64,000 nucleotides of DNA from Tetrapyrgos nigripes (taxonomy: Eukaryota; Basidiomycota; Agaricomycetes; Agaricales; Campanellaceae): contig JAACJM010000020.1 of assembly GCA_013368315.1 (NCBI GenBank), positions 248,001 through 312,000 of the forward strand, read 5' to 3'. The notes under the pieces are model-generated. The model saw nothing but the letters and a program-made list of their open reading frames with translations. It had not been told where the DNA came from and made no database searches. The position numbers and the translations under genes are program-made. Numbering within the stretch: position 1 is the stretch's first letter; each line of letters begins with the position of its first letter. This document shows positions 45,954 through 58,592 of the stretch, one piece after another.

Positions 45954-48385
45954 CTAGTTATAACGACTATAGTAGTAGTATTGGCTGATTACACACCATG
46001 GACCCATAGCATATGATCTATGATCAGCGTCCTGACGCTTTTCTCTCTTGGAGGGATGGAATGGAGATGATGAGCATGTTTGTGGGCTGGAGCTTGGAAA
46101 GACTTGTTCTGCGAGTTGTGGTGAGAGATCGAAAACGACATAACAAGGGCGTCTATTCCCCCTTTCCGATTCTCTCCGCGTGAAAGGGGTTTTCCCACCA
46201 TCTATGTAAATCAACTGGGGAATCCAACTCCATTGGGATACGTACACTAACGCCATCAGTGGCACGCAGCTCCGTATCCGGTCGTTGGTGGGGGTCTTCA
46301 TCGCAGCACGAAGAGCGTATAGTCAACTGTCGGGCATCTATCATCGAGGTTAGTCATTGAGTAGTTGGATGGACGTCTACACAGATCCTGACCTCCATCT
46401 CAATTGAATATGTTCATCCTCTAGTCGTCTCCCGGTACCAGCACCTGAAAGGATAAGGCACCGTACTGAATGCAAGTGGTCTGGCTGCGGTCAGACTCTA
46501 GATTCAAGTTCAGCACAACACTAACAAGCAAGAGCTCATATCCAACATCATGTCAGCGAGGCGAGCCGCGGAAGATCCTCCGAAGGTGAATTAATCACTA
46601 TGATTTAATCACGCCCATTCCGCTGATGCCATCTCGCAGTCCGAGTCAAGTGTCAATGGGAAGGCTGCTTAAAGTTCATATCACTAGTCAGCCTATTCAG
46701 GTACCTCGAGGCTAGTCATGCGCGGTTGAGCAGGGTTGAGTGTCGCCGGTGTGGGAAGGACCTCAGTGACCAGGCATATGAAAGGCATTACAGGACTTTC
46801 CATAGTACCGAGTAAACGCTGGGCGGATGGAGGTCGAGGAGATTTATTGGAAGACGCCATGTCATCAAAGCCAAGCCGGGGAGGTGGCATTAGCTCAGTG
46901 GGTTCTAGTAGGCTATAACAATCTCGGCTATGGCGTGCTACCATTTGCCAGCTCCGCTTCATGTTTTAGGGTTCAAGTGCTGTTTGTAGCTCTAGAGTAT
47001 CGACGCTATTTGCAATATATACGTATACCGTTTCTCTGATTTGATTTCCGTGCATCTGGTTGAAAGGAATAATAGGAGGTAGTGATACTTTGTACAGAGC
47101 TAGTACAGAGCGCACCAAACACCAAACACTCAAATGTCGATCACCGATGAGAGCGAGAGCGCGGGTTTCATCAGTGGGTTTCGAGTGGGTTCCATTCGGT
47201 GTGTTTAGTCGGTACTTTGCACAGGCAGGAAACATATCCTGCACATGAGTACTCGTGCGTGCGTGCGTGTGCATGGGCATCAGGCGGCTGCTCGATCATT
47301 TCTATGACGGCCACAAAGGAAGGGTTTGTTCTGTGAGGCACCAGAGCAGCTCCATAGAGAAATGATTGAGTTCCGTTGCCTAGAAAAAGGTCTTTGTTAA
47401 CAATGGCAGAAAGGGTAGGACTGGAAGTTACCAATTTTGTCGGTGAGGGCCGCTCACTATCAAAGGTAAAAATCCCACCTTAGTATATACAAGAGTGAGG
47501 GATATTTGAAGCCCATTGCTGTCGTTCTAAATGTTCTTCGCTGCCGCCGGAGGGTTCTTCAACATGTATTCCTTGAGAAAGTGAAAGAGGTCCAAGAATA
47601 AATGTTGGACCAGGTGGCAGTATCGATAATTGAGGCGCCTCGAGTTGCGACGGTGTCTGAAATGATAGACAGGGATGATAACATGCAGTCGAACTTTCAT
47701 CGGTGCTGTTGAGCATGATTATTATCCATGTCTGCAGATGTAGGCGGCGGCCTTTGGAAATAGGTGAGGACGACTTAAAGTGGAATGTCCATGCGTATGG
47801 TTTCCTTTGATTTGAGGCTTGACAGAACCTCAATTTGTTCAACCTTTGCCTTGCCAACTTTGCCAGTATGCTAGAAATGATTCGGTCTTGATCCCAAGAA
47901 CAGCTAAGTTCAGAATCTTACTAGATCCATGGTGGCGGAATGAAAGGAACCCAGCCTGAGTGTTACCGTCGGAGCTCGGCAAGGTCGCTTTCGTTTAACC
48001 TTCGCAATCCCGATGTTCACCGTTTTGGGACCAGCCCCTGGAGGCCCCTGGAGGGGGAACATTAAGGGCTTAGCCGTCCACGCCAGTCAAGTCCGAAATC
48101 CGAAAATGTTCTGTCATCCTTACACAAGATCTGCATTGAAAAGCTGTTCACAACTGCAGTCTGCTGTAAGGACAATTGATTAGCCGTCGCCGAAGACTAT
48201 ATGTAGAGCTGTTGAGCCCTGCCTGCGCACTGATGCATACCATTTCGCTAGTTACTTCAAAATCGATCCAATTCGCGACTTTCGCTACTCTCGCTACTTT
48301 CGTGACTTTCGCTACTTCTGATGACATAGGTTTTTAAGGACGGTGCGCTGAACGGTCCTATCAACGTTCCCCTTCCATTAACATC
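45954..48385. other. Intergenic; short repeats near the RTA1 promoter
   Basis: No gene is supported in about 2.4 kb. Just before the RTA1-type gene, at about 48275-48320, a short imperfect tandem repeat of GACTTTCGCTACT-like units occurs, and TATATGTA is found near 48197-48203. Minus-strand 47857-47480 is open for 125 codons but has no recognised motif. Confidence 0.45.
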
Positions 48386-50109
48386 ATGTCCTCTACGACA
48401 AGGCAATCTTTTCAGTTCTTTCTTGTTTCTTTTCTGGCGTTGGTCGGATCAAGTTTTATAGAGGGCGTTGAAGCGCAGACTAGTGATGATGATTCAAGTA
48501 CTCAGGTACGTGGTCGATTTTTCTCTTCTCAACTTCGCGAACTCTGAATCGGTTCTTTTGACAGAATGGTCACGTTGACAGCCAAGGGCGTCGGATTATG
48601 TGAGCTACACATTTCTCTGAGGTGAATCTCGAGATTAACATACTTATATCTATACAGCGCAGGCTTTATTCCCAAGAACTGGGCATCAATAATCGCTCTC
48701 GTTGCATATGGCGTCTCAGGAGCGATTCATTGGATTCGTACGTGTCTATGTACCTCCTACATATTTCTATTCACTTATTCGGAATACTCCAGATTACTTT
48801 CGTATCGGGAAACGTCACATGTTGACTCTTACTATCGCAATGACCTGTAAGTACTCGTTTCACTACTTGCTCGTTCGAATTTTCCATTGTCAATTTGAGG
48901 TACCTTCTCACTGTTCATACCATTCTGTTTAAATTTTCAGGCATGGCCATAGGATTCATAGCTCGTATCGTGTACTCGGGAAGTCCGGATAGCCTTGGAT
49001 TGTATATATTCACAACGTTGGTAAGTGCTAGTGTATAATCGAGCTTCTATAATGTACTTACGACTGCGATAGTTCGTCCTCTTATCCGTAAGCTTCCATA
49101 CTCCAATTTTTAGAGCCACTTTTCATACCCGATTCACCCACCCCTTCGGCCGTCCATTTTCTATTAGCCCTGCGCTTTCCTTGCGGTAGATTACATCCTC
49201 CTTGAACGTCTCGCCGAAAACCTAGGACACGAAGTCGCCAAACAGTGTCTATTCCTCTCCTCCTCTCTCATCGTCAAAATCTTCGTCTGGGCAGATGTTT
49301 TGACATTCTTGCTTCAATCATCCGGAGGTGGATTGCAAACGTCGGACAATGAGAGTTCGAGACATCTTGGGAGCACTGTGAGTACTACTACGATATATAT
49401 GCAGCATTTTTTTTCCTGCGGGCACCAGTGGCCATGCTCACTTCTTGACTGACGCACCGTCTTAATATTGTAGATCGTCATCGTAGGACTCGTCTTCCAA
49501 GTCGTCTCATTCGGGCTCTTCACTTGCCTCTTACTCGTGTTTGGATTTAGAGTGTGAGTGGCACTGAGTGCCATAATTCAGGCTGCCTTCCTTTCTAATT
49601 TACCTCTCTTTTTTGAAAAAACAGACGCACCTCCTACCCCCAGCTTTGGCATGTCAAGACGTCTCAAACCATCGGCTCGACGATTGGTCTCTTCAAAGTA
49701 TCAGACGTACACGATTGGAGAATTCTTTTCGCTATGCTATGTGCCTCTTGCGTCGGCATCATCGTACGATTGATTTTCAGGATATTCGAGTATGCACAAG
49801 GGTGAGTAGTGACCTGAAAACTTGAGCTGACTAGGGATTGTACTAACTGGCTTCTTTCTTCAAACCTTCTACCTTTTCTTTTGTCTCTTGCCTTTGTCTT
49901 TTTGATGCAGATTTGATGGCTTCCTCTCAACACACGAAGGATACTTCTACCTTCTTGACGCACTCCCACTCTGGCTTGCTATGACGCAGTATTGCTTCTT
50001 CTGGCCTACGAGATTCAATCCTAGGCGAGCCAGCGATAAACAGGGGCAACCAGGGCAACCAGGGCAACCGCAGGAATGGGTTGGCCTTCAGTCTAGGGGG
50101 ACTCCATAG
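48386..50109 (+). CDS. RTA1-family seven-transmembrane protein (lipid translocation/stress resistance)
   Basis: Ten exons from 48386 to 50109 splice in frame to 349 aa. The N-terminus (FQFFLVSFLALVGSSFIEGV then EAQTSDDD) is a likely signal peptide. Hydrophobic helices follow: ASIIALVAYGVSGAIHWI, MAIGFIARIVYSG, LFVLLSPCAFLAVDYILLERL, SLIVKIFVWADVLTFLLQSS with GGGLQ, IVIVGLVFQVVSFGLFTCLL, LFAMLCASCVGIIVRLIFRI, and the typical RTA1 end FEYAQGFDGFLSTHEGYFYL followed by LDALPLWLA. RTA1-like proteins (yeast Rsb1, Rta1) are plasma-membrane or ER proteins linked to sphingoid-base export and drug or stress resistance. Exon 6 is only 15 nt (49073-49087, encoding FVLLS). The C-terminus carries GQPGQPGQP, a small in-frame repeat. 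The family is confident; the substrate is unknown. Confidence 0.87.
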
Positions 50110-52437
50110 ATGTCGACGTCGACTTCGGCTCGTTGAAAAGGTGGAATTAAAGCAGAAGCGCGATAGACGTCATCTAGAGTCTAGAGACGAGACAAATTTT
50201 AGGATATGGTTGATTAGATTTTCGCTGTTCAGTTGATCTGGTATGATCGATGGACATTGGACATTCGGATGGTACTTTATTTAATCTGTGATATTATTCT
50301 ACTAGTACGGTCACGTCACTATAGCATGGAACGGGCTCAGAGCCAGTTCAGCCCTCGAGTCGATGATACTGCTTGCTAATACTTATCAACAGAATTTCAT
50401 TCATAGTCAGTACATAGAATTGAATATATATGTACAAAGGCCACTGCGGTACTGAAAATTGGAGATTATTGGGAAAGGGTTTACTCGCAACAATAAGATT
50501 CTGAGCGTTCACCAGGCACCGAGGGATCCAACGCTGGAATTAACAAGCTCTGGCTTACGCAGTTTGATAACGAGCGTAATGGCTTGAGGAGCGAGTGAAG
50601 TTTGGCTCGCACTCGAGCCACCGCATCGAGTGAATAATAGGTGTTTCAAGCTGTTCATTGTAATTATTGCGATTGGGATGTATCAATGAGTAGTGTACAT
50701 ACGTAACTACATGATTACATCTAACTTGAGGTGAAGTGAACATCGATATACAACCCCTGCAGTCGTGTACTGTACCGATGGACAGAACGCCGATTCCCGA
50801 AGAACTCAAGAGCATCCTGAAATACCATTTTCGAGCCTCAGGGGAATCATCTTCATCCTAAAAAACTGAGTTTCGAATCAATCGTCCACGGCGCAGCGTA
50901 CGCAAGCCTCAAGGCTGTCAATGCATTCATCATCTTATTCACCAAGCATGGAGTCAGACTGATACCGGCGGTACCAGCAGCTTCTGTTAACATTGAACGG
51001 CTGAGTCAGGTTGGGCATTCAAAGAAGAATACGGATAAGTGATAATCACATTCTAACGTGCAATGATGCTCTTGTCCTTCACGCAAAATCTCTCGGAAGC
51101 CTCAACGGTGGAATAGGTGATATCTTCGTTTACATGCACGGTCGCTATCTCTGTGTCTTATCTGTCAAAGCACTGGATGAACTAGTGTTTTTTGGGGACA
51201 CTCCGGCTAGAATATGGGCCACATAGGATCAGTACGAATTAGAATATTAAGAAATTATAATTCTCTCTTTTTTTGGAGTGGCGTTAGTATGTACTCCTAC
51301 CCTACTGACAATGTCATCATGATATGAGTACTAGTAGCCCGCGGGACACAAGGAATTGGAACCTTGCCACTAGAGTAACGTAGAATTGGAACGAGGTCCT
51401 TTTCGTGAAGCTAACTGCCGAATGTGCGGGTATCTCCCCGAGGAAATGCTTTTACGCACTGCGTGTGGGACTGAAAGTCCCCCAGGGGAAGGCACTTTGC
51501 CTATCTCCCTCAGGGGCCCGTTTGACAGCGCAGATCAGACTCAATACCCACTAAAACCCATTGTTCGGTGACCCAATCTGGCAAGTCCTTCCGATTTTAG
51601 AAGTCCGCTCCACGTGGACTTTACGAGCGCCGGACTTACGCGCTTTTGATCAAGGTGTTTCCGCGCTATGATCTACAGAGTCAACTCTTTCCTGTGCAAC
51701 TTCCTTCTCGAACATTCAGAGAAAAAGCCTGCTCCTATTCCCGTCCAAGTGTCTAACCCCTTCGAAGCCATAACAAAGAACGGCTGGAACCGGCAGAAGA
51801 TGCAGAAAATGAAACAATGATAGATCTAGTCTGTGTTTTCAAGTGGAGTGGTACTCACTAAACACACAGGGAATGAACACCGAGATTTACGAGCTTCACT
51901 GCGTATCGGTCAGCTGTGAGCGCCATAGCTTAAGGAGTGAGTACGGCTTGCGTGCGAGAATATACTCCTCTCTGAACGCGGTTGCTGTCAGTGCAGGAGC
52001 CCCGGTGTCCTGTGGTACTAGTGACGAGAGTAGAAGGAAGCGTACTTGCGCGTCGTCCAGAGGCAGATGACGCGCCCTGAGTTTCCATAATAAAGTCGGC
52101 TCCTGAGTAAGAAACGACGAAACGTGCCTCTCAACGCGTCTAAGTATTACGCGTTCTAAGCAGAAGCAAGACCTTTGAAATTATTTATACTAAATAAAGC
52201 CTCGAGAGACTGGTGAAAAAAAAAAGCCAGAGAACGTCGATATTGACATCTGGACACGACTGACTCTCCGGAATCGCGCGCGATTGATCGATCAGTTTGA
52301 AACAATTTCAATTGCAACTTAAGTATGATCGTCGGGAGTGACCCCTATTCTGTTTGCTCTTCATCCGGACGAGGAACAACATTTCTCGTTAAAGCCCATA
52401 GACAATCAAAAGAAAAACTTACTCCTACAGCTCACAG
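50110..52437. other. Intergenic, no gene seen
   Basis: About 2.3 kb between the RTA1-type gene and the tRNA. Only short open frames without motifs are present. Confidence 0.5.
52413..52417 (-). terminator. Pol III terminator of tRNA-Arg
   Basis: A run of five T on the minus strand, about 20 bases after the tRNA 3' end, the usual signal for RNA polymerase III to stop. Confidence 0.55.
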
Positions 52438-52509
52438 TACCAACGACGGGACTCGAACCCGCAACCTTCGCCTTAGGAAAGCGACGCCCTACCATTGGGC
52501 TACGATGGC
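52438..52509 (-). tRNA. tRNA-Arg (anticodon CCU)
   Basis: The 72-nt minus-strand sequence folds as a cloverleaf. The D arm is GCCC-AATGGTA-GGGC; the anticodon arm is TCGCT-TTCCTAA-GGCGA with anticodon CCT (reads AGG, Arg); the T arm is GCGGG-TTCGAGT-CCCGT. The A box (TAGCCCAATGG) and B box (GGTTCGAGTCC) match Pol III promoter consensus. The acceptor stem GCCATCG/CGTTGGT has one U-U mismatch and one G-U pair, so it is slightly imperfect. There is no intron and no encoded CCA. Confidence 0.88.
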
Positions 52510-53731
52510 GATGAAATTGATTCTGAAATGTCGTCTATACTCCACATCTAGGTAGCGATATACAAGATCGGATCCGGAATTGCCAATTGACGTGACGCGA
52601 TCTGTGGCGGGCCGCGGGCGGCGCAGTTGCCACTTGTAACAAACTTGTACTAATCATCATCAGAGGCAGTACCACTTTGTCGACGCCAAAGGCTAAAGTC
52701 AGAAAACGCCAAAGCTTCGAGTTTGCTCAACTTGGATACATAGACTAGACTGCACGCTGATGTGACCTTGAGTACATAGACAAGACATAGACATATGCCC
52801 GCCACAAAGTCCTCGCTGTTAATCAGCCGAGTTGGAGCCCATGAAAAAAAATCGTTCCCCGTCTGCATCATCATGCTCCACAGCCAACCGCCGGGCACGG
52901 CTGTAAACAACGTACGAGGCTATAAGCAGGCTACAAGTCGTCGACGTCGGTTTTCATTATGTGTGCGGATACTATGGCGTCATAGGACCCACCAGCAGAC
53001 ATAACTACTTGATAGCTACCTGGCTCAGACTTTAAGTTGGTTTGCAAGGACGATTGATGCTTAGATCGCGATAGCGCAGATGGTGCAGGATGATAGGTTT
53101 TTAGTGGAAGATCACAGATCGCTTGGGACTGTTAACGTTGGAGATTTTCCATGGGTCAGAACACGTTCGTACGTGCACGATAGCGACGATACAGTCTGGG
53201 ACAGAGATTACTGGTGCACGGTACACGGTGCATGATTCGGATAAGTACAAGTAATGAATGAGCTACACAGGTGTAGCTCATGTACGATACGGCGTCTGTC
53301 TCTGTCAGGAACGATAAGCAGATAGCACTATAGCTACTAAGTACTACCTGTGCTAAATAGGTAGAGATAGGCATTAGTATACTATGGCTTTAAATTGCTG
53401 TTAAGTTGGATTTTTGTTGAAATTTCTGACTAGACGGTAGTAATTACATTTTGAGTGCATTATAGTCAGTGGTCCTCGACGGGCCTCAATATGATCAGCG
53501 GTCGGTCAACCTCGTGGCGGTAGTAGTACCATACCATGCAACGGGCGTCTTGGCATAATCGCAGTATCGGCGTTAACTAGTTTAATGCGTCATATATGCC
53601 AGTGAAACTCAGGGAGAGACTCTTGGCCCTCTGGTGCGCGAGTTCATATCGATGAAAAACCCGAGCAAATTCCGCCGCTATTACTCTCATTCAAACTGTC
53701 AAGGACCTTGGGAGGGTTTGGCCAGTACTGG
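52510..53731. other. Intergenic, no gene seen
   Basis: About 1.2 kb without a supported gene between the tRNA and the promoter of the GPI-type hydrolase. Confidence 0.5.
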
Positions 53732-53738
53732 TATATAA
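53732..53738 (+). promoter_or_regulatory. TATA box candidate of the GPI-type hydrolase gene
   Basis: TATATAA lies about 360 bases upstream of the ATG at 54098. A 5' UTR intron with a GTGAGT donor near 53852 and a TTCACAG acceptor near 54029 would shorten the leader to a normal length. Confidence 0.4.
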
Positions 53739-54097
53739 GGATGGGAGGAATCATCCACGGTTCTCGCGTTCTCCATCTCTTTTGTGCCACGCCGTCTTCT
53801 CTGGCAATCGCAACCACAGCAGATCATCTCACCTCATCTCATCAACTCGTTGGTGAGTACACCCGAGACACTGCCAAGAGATTTGATAAAGGAAATAACC
53901 GAAGCGTGGAACCATTCTAAGCGACGTGGCTACGAACTTGAAGTCATGGACTCCACACGGCCGCATTGTTTTTCCCTTCACTCTCTCATCTGCTTACTTA
54001 GTTACTTACAAGCGCCTTGTCTTCACAGGTGGTTTGACTCTCCCTTCCCTCACTCTCCTTTCCTCTCCTTTCTTACCAACGGAACGACGCGGCGGTG

Positions 54098-56674
54098 ATG
54101 CCGTCGCATACGAAAACGGAATCAAATACAAACACAACGTCATACCAACCGCGACGCCGATCAACCTTGTTTTCCTCCCTTCTCCTAGTCCTCACTCTCA
54201 CATGTACTCTCGGAATCCTCGTTTCTCCTTGTAATGCACGTACTATAGGTGATAGACACCTAGTTAGTACACATAGCGCGAGGCATACGCATAGACCAAG
54301 TCGGAGAGATGCTTTCGTAAAGTTTTCGAATGACAAAAACAATGAGGGCGAGGTGAGTAGATCAATCCCTTTCTGCCTTTTACCTACAACGTCACACAGG
54401 CCCATTCCTCCCTCAAAGCCCCCAAAGGTGCTCGTGTCAAATCCATCACCGTCAGCAAATTGACCGGGACAAGGAACAACGACGAAGACGAAGACGACAA
54501 CGATATAGATGAGGCCAGGTTGGATGTGTTTTGGGGAGACCCTATAACGGATCAGAAGGAACAGGCTACGAAGGCGTACATCATCATTCATGGTACGTTC
54601 CGTCTCGACGAGTGACGAAGAAACTGACTCAATGACCTATCAACGTTTCCGCAGGCCGTCTGCGAGATGGAGCAACATACTGGCAGACCATGTCTAACGT
54701 ACTCCAAAGTGCAGTAGACGCCGGTTACCCAGGTGCAGATTCAAAAGCATTCATCATCGCACCTCAGTTTTTCTCAGAGGTGTATAACAAGGGGGTGAGT
54801 GTTCCTTGATCCTTATCTTTGATTGTCTGTTCTTATGAAGATGGTGACTACGACGCTGATTTGTTCACCCACCACAGCAATACACCTCCACAACCCTCGC
54901 CTTCGCCGACACCAACGCCTGGGTCGCAGGTGACATCGCTACTCACCCTCGTGGAACCTCACTCACCTCTTTCGATGCCTTGGATTCTCTCCTGGGGATG
55001 TTCTCAAATAAGACAGAGTATCCTAATTTGACGAATGTGACGCTTGTGGGACACGGTGGTGGTGGTCAGATGGTTGCGCGGTATGCAATGGTCGGGAATG
55101 CAGACGAGGTTGTTAATGAGGTGACGACGAATGACAATAATGGGCAAGATAGACACGTCCATGTGAGATACCTCATCGGTGACCCGAGTACTCAAGCGTA
55201 TTTCACGACGGATAGACCGGTTGCGATGGAGGTTATGGGGATGAGCAAGAGGACGAAGAATAAGCGTAAATGTGAGGTTTTTATACTATTTTATTTTTAT
55301 TTTTATTCTCCAAAGACGTCCTTGTCTTTTTCCCCATTCTTCTTCCACTGCTTTCTCATCTGACATCTCGAATCCCTAGCATCCGACGACGAAGAACCAA
55401 ACAAATCCGACGACCCTCAACTCGACGACAATGGCTGGGAAGGAGGCGATCCTTCTTGTGAATGGTGGAATACGTGGAGATACGGGTTTGACGGCTTCAA
55501 CTATACGACGTTTTCAGGATCAGATCCTACCTTTGATGACCCATCTGTGGTTGGGGAGCCTGATCCTAATACGGGTCTTACTGGTGCAGTCGGGACCGAT
55601 CCCTCTTCCTACTCCCCCGCATACAAACAACCAAACACCTACCTCTCCCCGGCGACGCTCCTCCCTCTCACCTCTGCCGGTCCTAACCGTACATACCCAT
55701 CCAGTCCCATAGCCCTCTTCTCCCGCTACGTCTCTCGCGACATTGTCCTCATCCTCGGACTTAATGACACCAAGCCCAACGGGGACCAGTATTGTCCTGC
55801 TCTGCTTCAAGGTGGATATGCGAGGGTTTACAGGAACCTAGCATGGTGGAGCTATGTTAATACGTTGGCGAGGACGAAGGAGCCGGTGCAGATGTTGTTA
55901 GACTGGGTTAATGCGCAATATCAGAATCCTACTGGTGTTGGTGATGATGACAAGAAGAAGAAGAGGAAGAAAGACGACGACGATAAGGATTCTTCCTCCT
56001 CCTCCTCTTCACACCACAGCCACAAACATCACAAGCATCATAAAGATGATGACGATGAAGACAGTGGCAGCAGCTCCCAATCTCTAACTCCATACCAATT
56101 ACGCTTTGATTCCCTACCTAATTGGTCCAACGTTACCTATAAATCGGGAATCGCACCCCGTTTGATAATTGTAGAGGATGCAGGCCATGATGCGGAAGAG
56201 GTGTTGAGTGGAATGGAAGGGAGGAGTGCGTTGTTTTTAAGTGGGGTTCCTGTGGATGCTTCTGCCTCGAGTGGTAAGTCCGAGTTACCTTTCTCTTATT
56301 GACTTAAGTCTTCGGTTGTACTGATACAATCCTAATCCCAATCCAATCTAGACGGCACCAACGCAACCTCAACCGGTGCCGGCGCCAGCGAACTCTTAAT
56401 AGGTTGGCGTCCAGAAGGATGGAACGAAACGACGAGTGATTGTTCGATGTGTGATGAGAGTACGGATAATCTTGGACGGGAGGGGTCGGTGGAGGATGCT
56501 GGTGGGGATGGGATTAACACGGGCAATAGCTCGAGCCCGAGCCCTAGCTCCTCCCATTCGGGGGATGACAATGGGGCGCGGGCGCTTGGAGGTATGATAG
56601 AAGGGGATGGGAGATGGGGAGCGTTGATGATGGCGTTGACGAGTGTTTATTTATTGATTGGTTTGACCATTTAG
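54098..56674 (+). CDS. Secreted, GPI-anchored alpha/beta-hydrolase-like protein lacking the nucleophile serine
   Basis: Six exons, 54098-54352, 54400-54592, 54655-54794, 54878-55271, 55380-56273 and 56352-56674, encode 732 aa. A basic start is followed by the hydrophobic TLFSSLLLVLTLTCTLGILV, a signal peptide. YIIIHGRLRDGATYW is the oxyanion-loop strand. VTLVGHGGGGQMVARYA is the nucleophile elbow, but it reads G-H-G-G-G where active enzymes have G-x-S-x-G; residue 256 (codon 55055-55057) is Gly. DIVLILGLNDTKPNGDQYC and IIVEDAGHDAEEVL supply the usual acid and histidine positions. A Lys/Asp/His/Ser tract (KKKKRKKDDDDKDSSSSSS, then HHSHKHHKHHKDDDD) interrupts the C-terminal half. The protein ends NSSSPSPSSSHSGDDNG...WGALMMALTSVYLLIGLTI, a Ser-rich stem and hydrophobic tail typical of GPI attachment. 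It probably sits on the cell surface; it may be a pseudoenzyme or use another mechanism. Confidence 0.8.
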
Positions 56675-57465
56675 ATTTATTTACATACCTAATCTCATAC
56701 CTCGAGACACGTACATATGTAGACGATTCTTTTCGTTTTGTGATCTACATCCATGTACAACGACATAGATAGAGCTTGGCTTTTCGATGATATGCTTTTT
56801 GCTTGTCGCGCACCAAGGACTGCTCCCAGAGTACTTACTAACTTCAGCTGGCTGCTGCGGTTGCCACTGCCTCCACATATAACTCGTAAATAGGCCTGAA
56901 CATGATTACAGGTATTTCAAGCCATTGAATCAGCTTACGATTTGGGCCACTTACCCATGTACTCATACACCCAAGTACTCATACACTCAGGCTGTATAGG
57001 TATATGGTTGTGGGGTACATAAAGCACCCCATTTTTATGGATGATACTTAACAGTAGTGACACCTGATTCCAAACGTTATTCGTCGTTACTAGACAATCC
57101 CGTCCCGCTCCGCAGTGATACCTTGTAAAGTGGTAATAAGCACATCGTATCATTGGGGATCTGCGGTCAGGATGCGCATCCAGACACTAATTTGGGTTCT
57201 TGGGATGATATCGAGGGACACTGTCCGAGTCGTATACGTCAACGTCATGATGTAGTCAAGCCTGGGGCTCGAAGGCGAAGCTGTAATAGTATTTCTGAAA
57301 GTCGAATAGGTTTTTGAGTTTTTTTTTTTGGAAAGAACTAGATAGGCGAATCCGAACATCATTCAGCTACACTTAGGCTGGCAGTTTTGGCGCTGATAAG
57401 TCCGCCCAACGTAAGTACTCTCTCTCCCTCGTGCATATGGCGAGTTACCTACTACTAATACTATT
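56675..57465. other. Intergenic, no gene seen
   Basis: This is the 3' flank of the hydrolase gene. No gene or RNA was recognised. Confidence 0.5.
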
Positions 57466-58592
57466 TTGGAGTCGATATCCTCGGCCACGTTTTCGAACCG
57501 GTACCATTGCTCAGGAATATTTAAGTACAGTTTTCATTTATCAATTTACTCCCGATACCACTGCGGCTTCTTTGATCACCGATCATCTATGAGAGGCAAG
57601 TTCACCAAGAAACAAGATGACAACGAGGGGGCAGGGCCAGGCACATTCTACAGGCTACGGCTATCTGGATTCTGGTATCGAATGACACTGGTGGCTGAGG
57701 ATCCCGGCTAAACATCGATAGAGACACCTAATACTGTTACTATTTTGGAGTCGATAGCCTCGCGCCCCGTCTTCGAACGCTTGTTCAGGGATATACGGTT
57801 TTCATTTATCTATATACTCCCGGTACGGCGGTACTACAGCTTCTTTGATCATCTATGGGAGGCAAGTTCACCAAGAATCAAGATGACAACGAAGAGGCTT
57901 AGGCAGGCACATGGATTATTCTGATATCGAATAGCACTGGTGGCTGAAGATCCTGGTTAAACATCGATAGAGACACCTATTATTACTATATTGGACTCGA
58001 TAGCCTCGTGCCGCGTTTTCGAAGTTTGTTCAGGGATATCACCGTGATATACCGTTTTCATTTATCTATATACTCCCGGTATGGAGGTACTGCAGCTTCT
58101 TTGATCATCTATGAGAGGCAAGTTCACCAAGAATCAAGATGACAACGAGGAGGCCTGGCCAGGCACATGGATTATTCTGATATCGAATGACACTGATGGC
58201 TGAAGATCCTGGTCAAACATCGATAGAAGACACCTACTATTACTATTTTAGAGTCGATAGCCTCGTGCCGCGTTTTCGAGCGTTTGCTGAGGAATATACA
58301 TATATGCCATCACGCCACCCCAGGAAGTATAATACCATTCCATTACATTTCAGATCTTTCTCTTCAATTCGCATCTTGAAGACTCGATGTGGTGGCACTT
58401 GATGGGAAGGCGACATTCAAGTTGTGTGATCATCTATGAGAGGCAAGTTTACCAAGAATCAAAATTAACGTGACAACGAGGGGACCGGGCCAGACCCACT
58501 CTACTACAGGCTACAGCTATCTGGATTATTCTGGGATCGAATGGCACTGGTAGTTGATCATGAAGATCCTGGTCAAACATCGATACCACTGG
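57466..58592. repeat. Tandem satellite, about four units of 246-281 bp
   Basis: Units begin near 57466, 57747, 57993 and 58250 with GGAGTCGATAGCCTCG-like sequence. They share GTTTTCATTTATCTATATAC, TCTTTGATCATCTATGAGAG, GGCAAGTTCACCAAGAATCA and AAACATCGATAGAGACACCT. Spacings are 281, 246 and 257 bp. The last unit is interrupted at about 58300-58425 by unrelated sequence and ends near 58592. Indels and stop codons differ between units, so coding is unlikely. Confidence 0.82.

Noticed and set aside
46884..46980. tRNA-like A box (TTAGCTCAGTGGG) followed by a GGTTCAAGTG B-box-like sequence
   Set aside because: The T arm does not pair and no anticodon arm forms; a short GGTGGCA/TGCTACC stem exists but the loop is too small for a tRNA. 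Probably chance or a very degraded tRNA-derived sequence.
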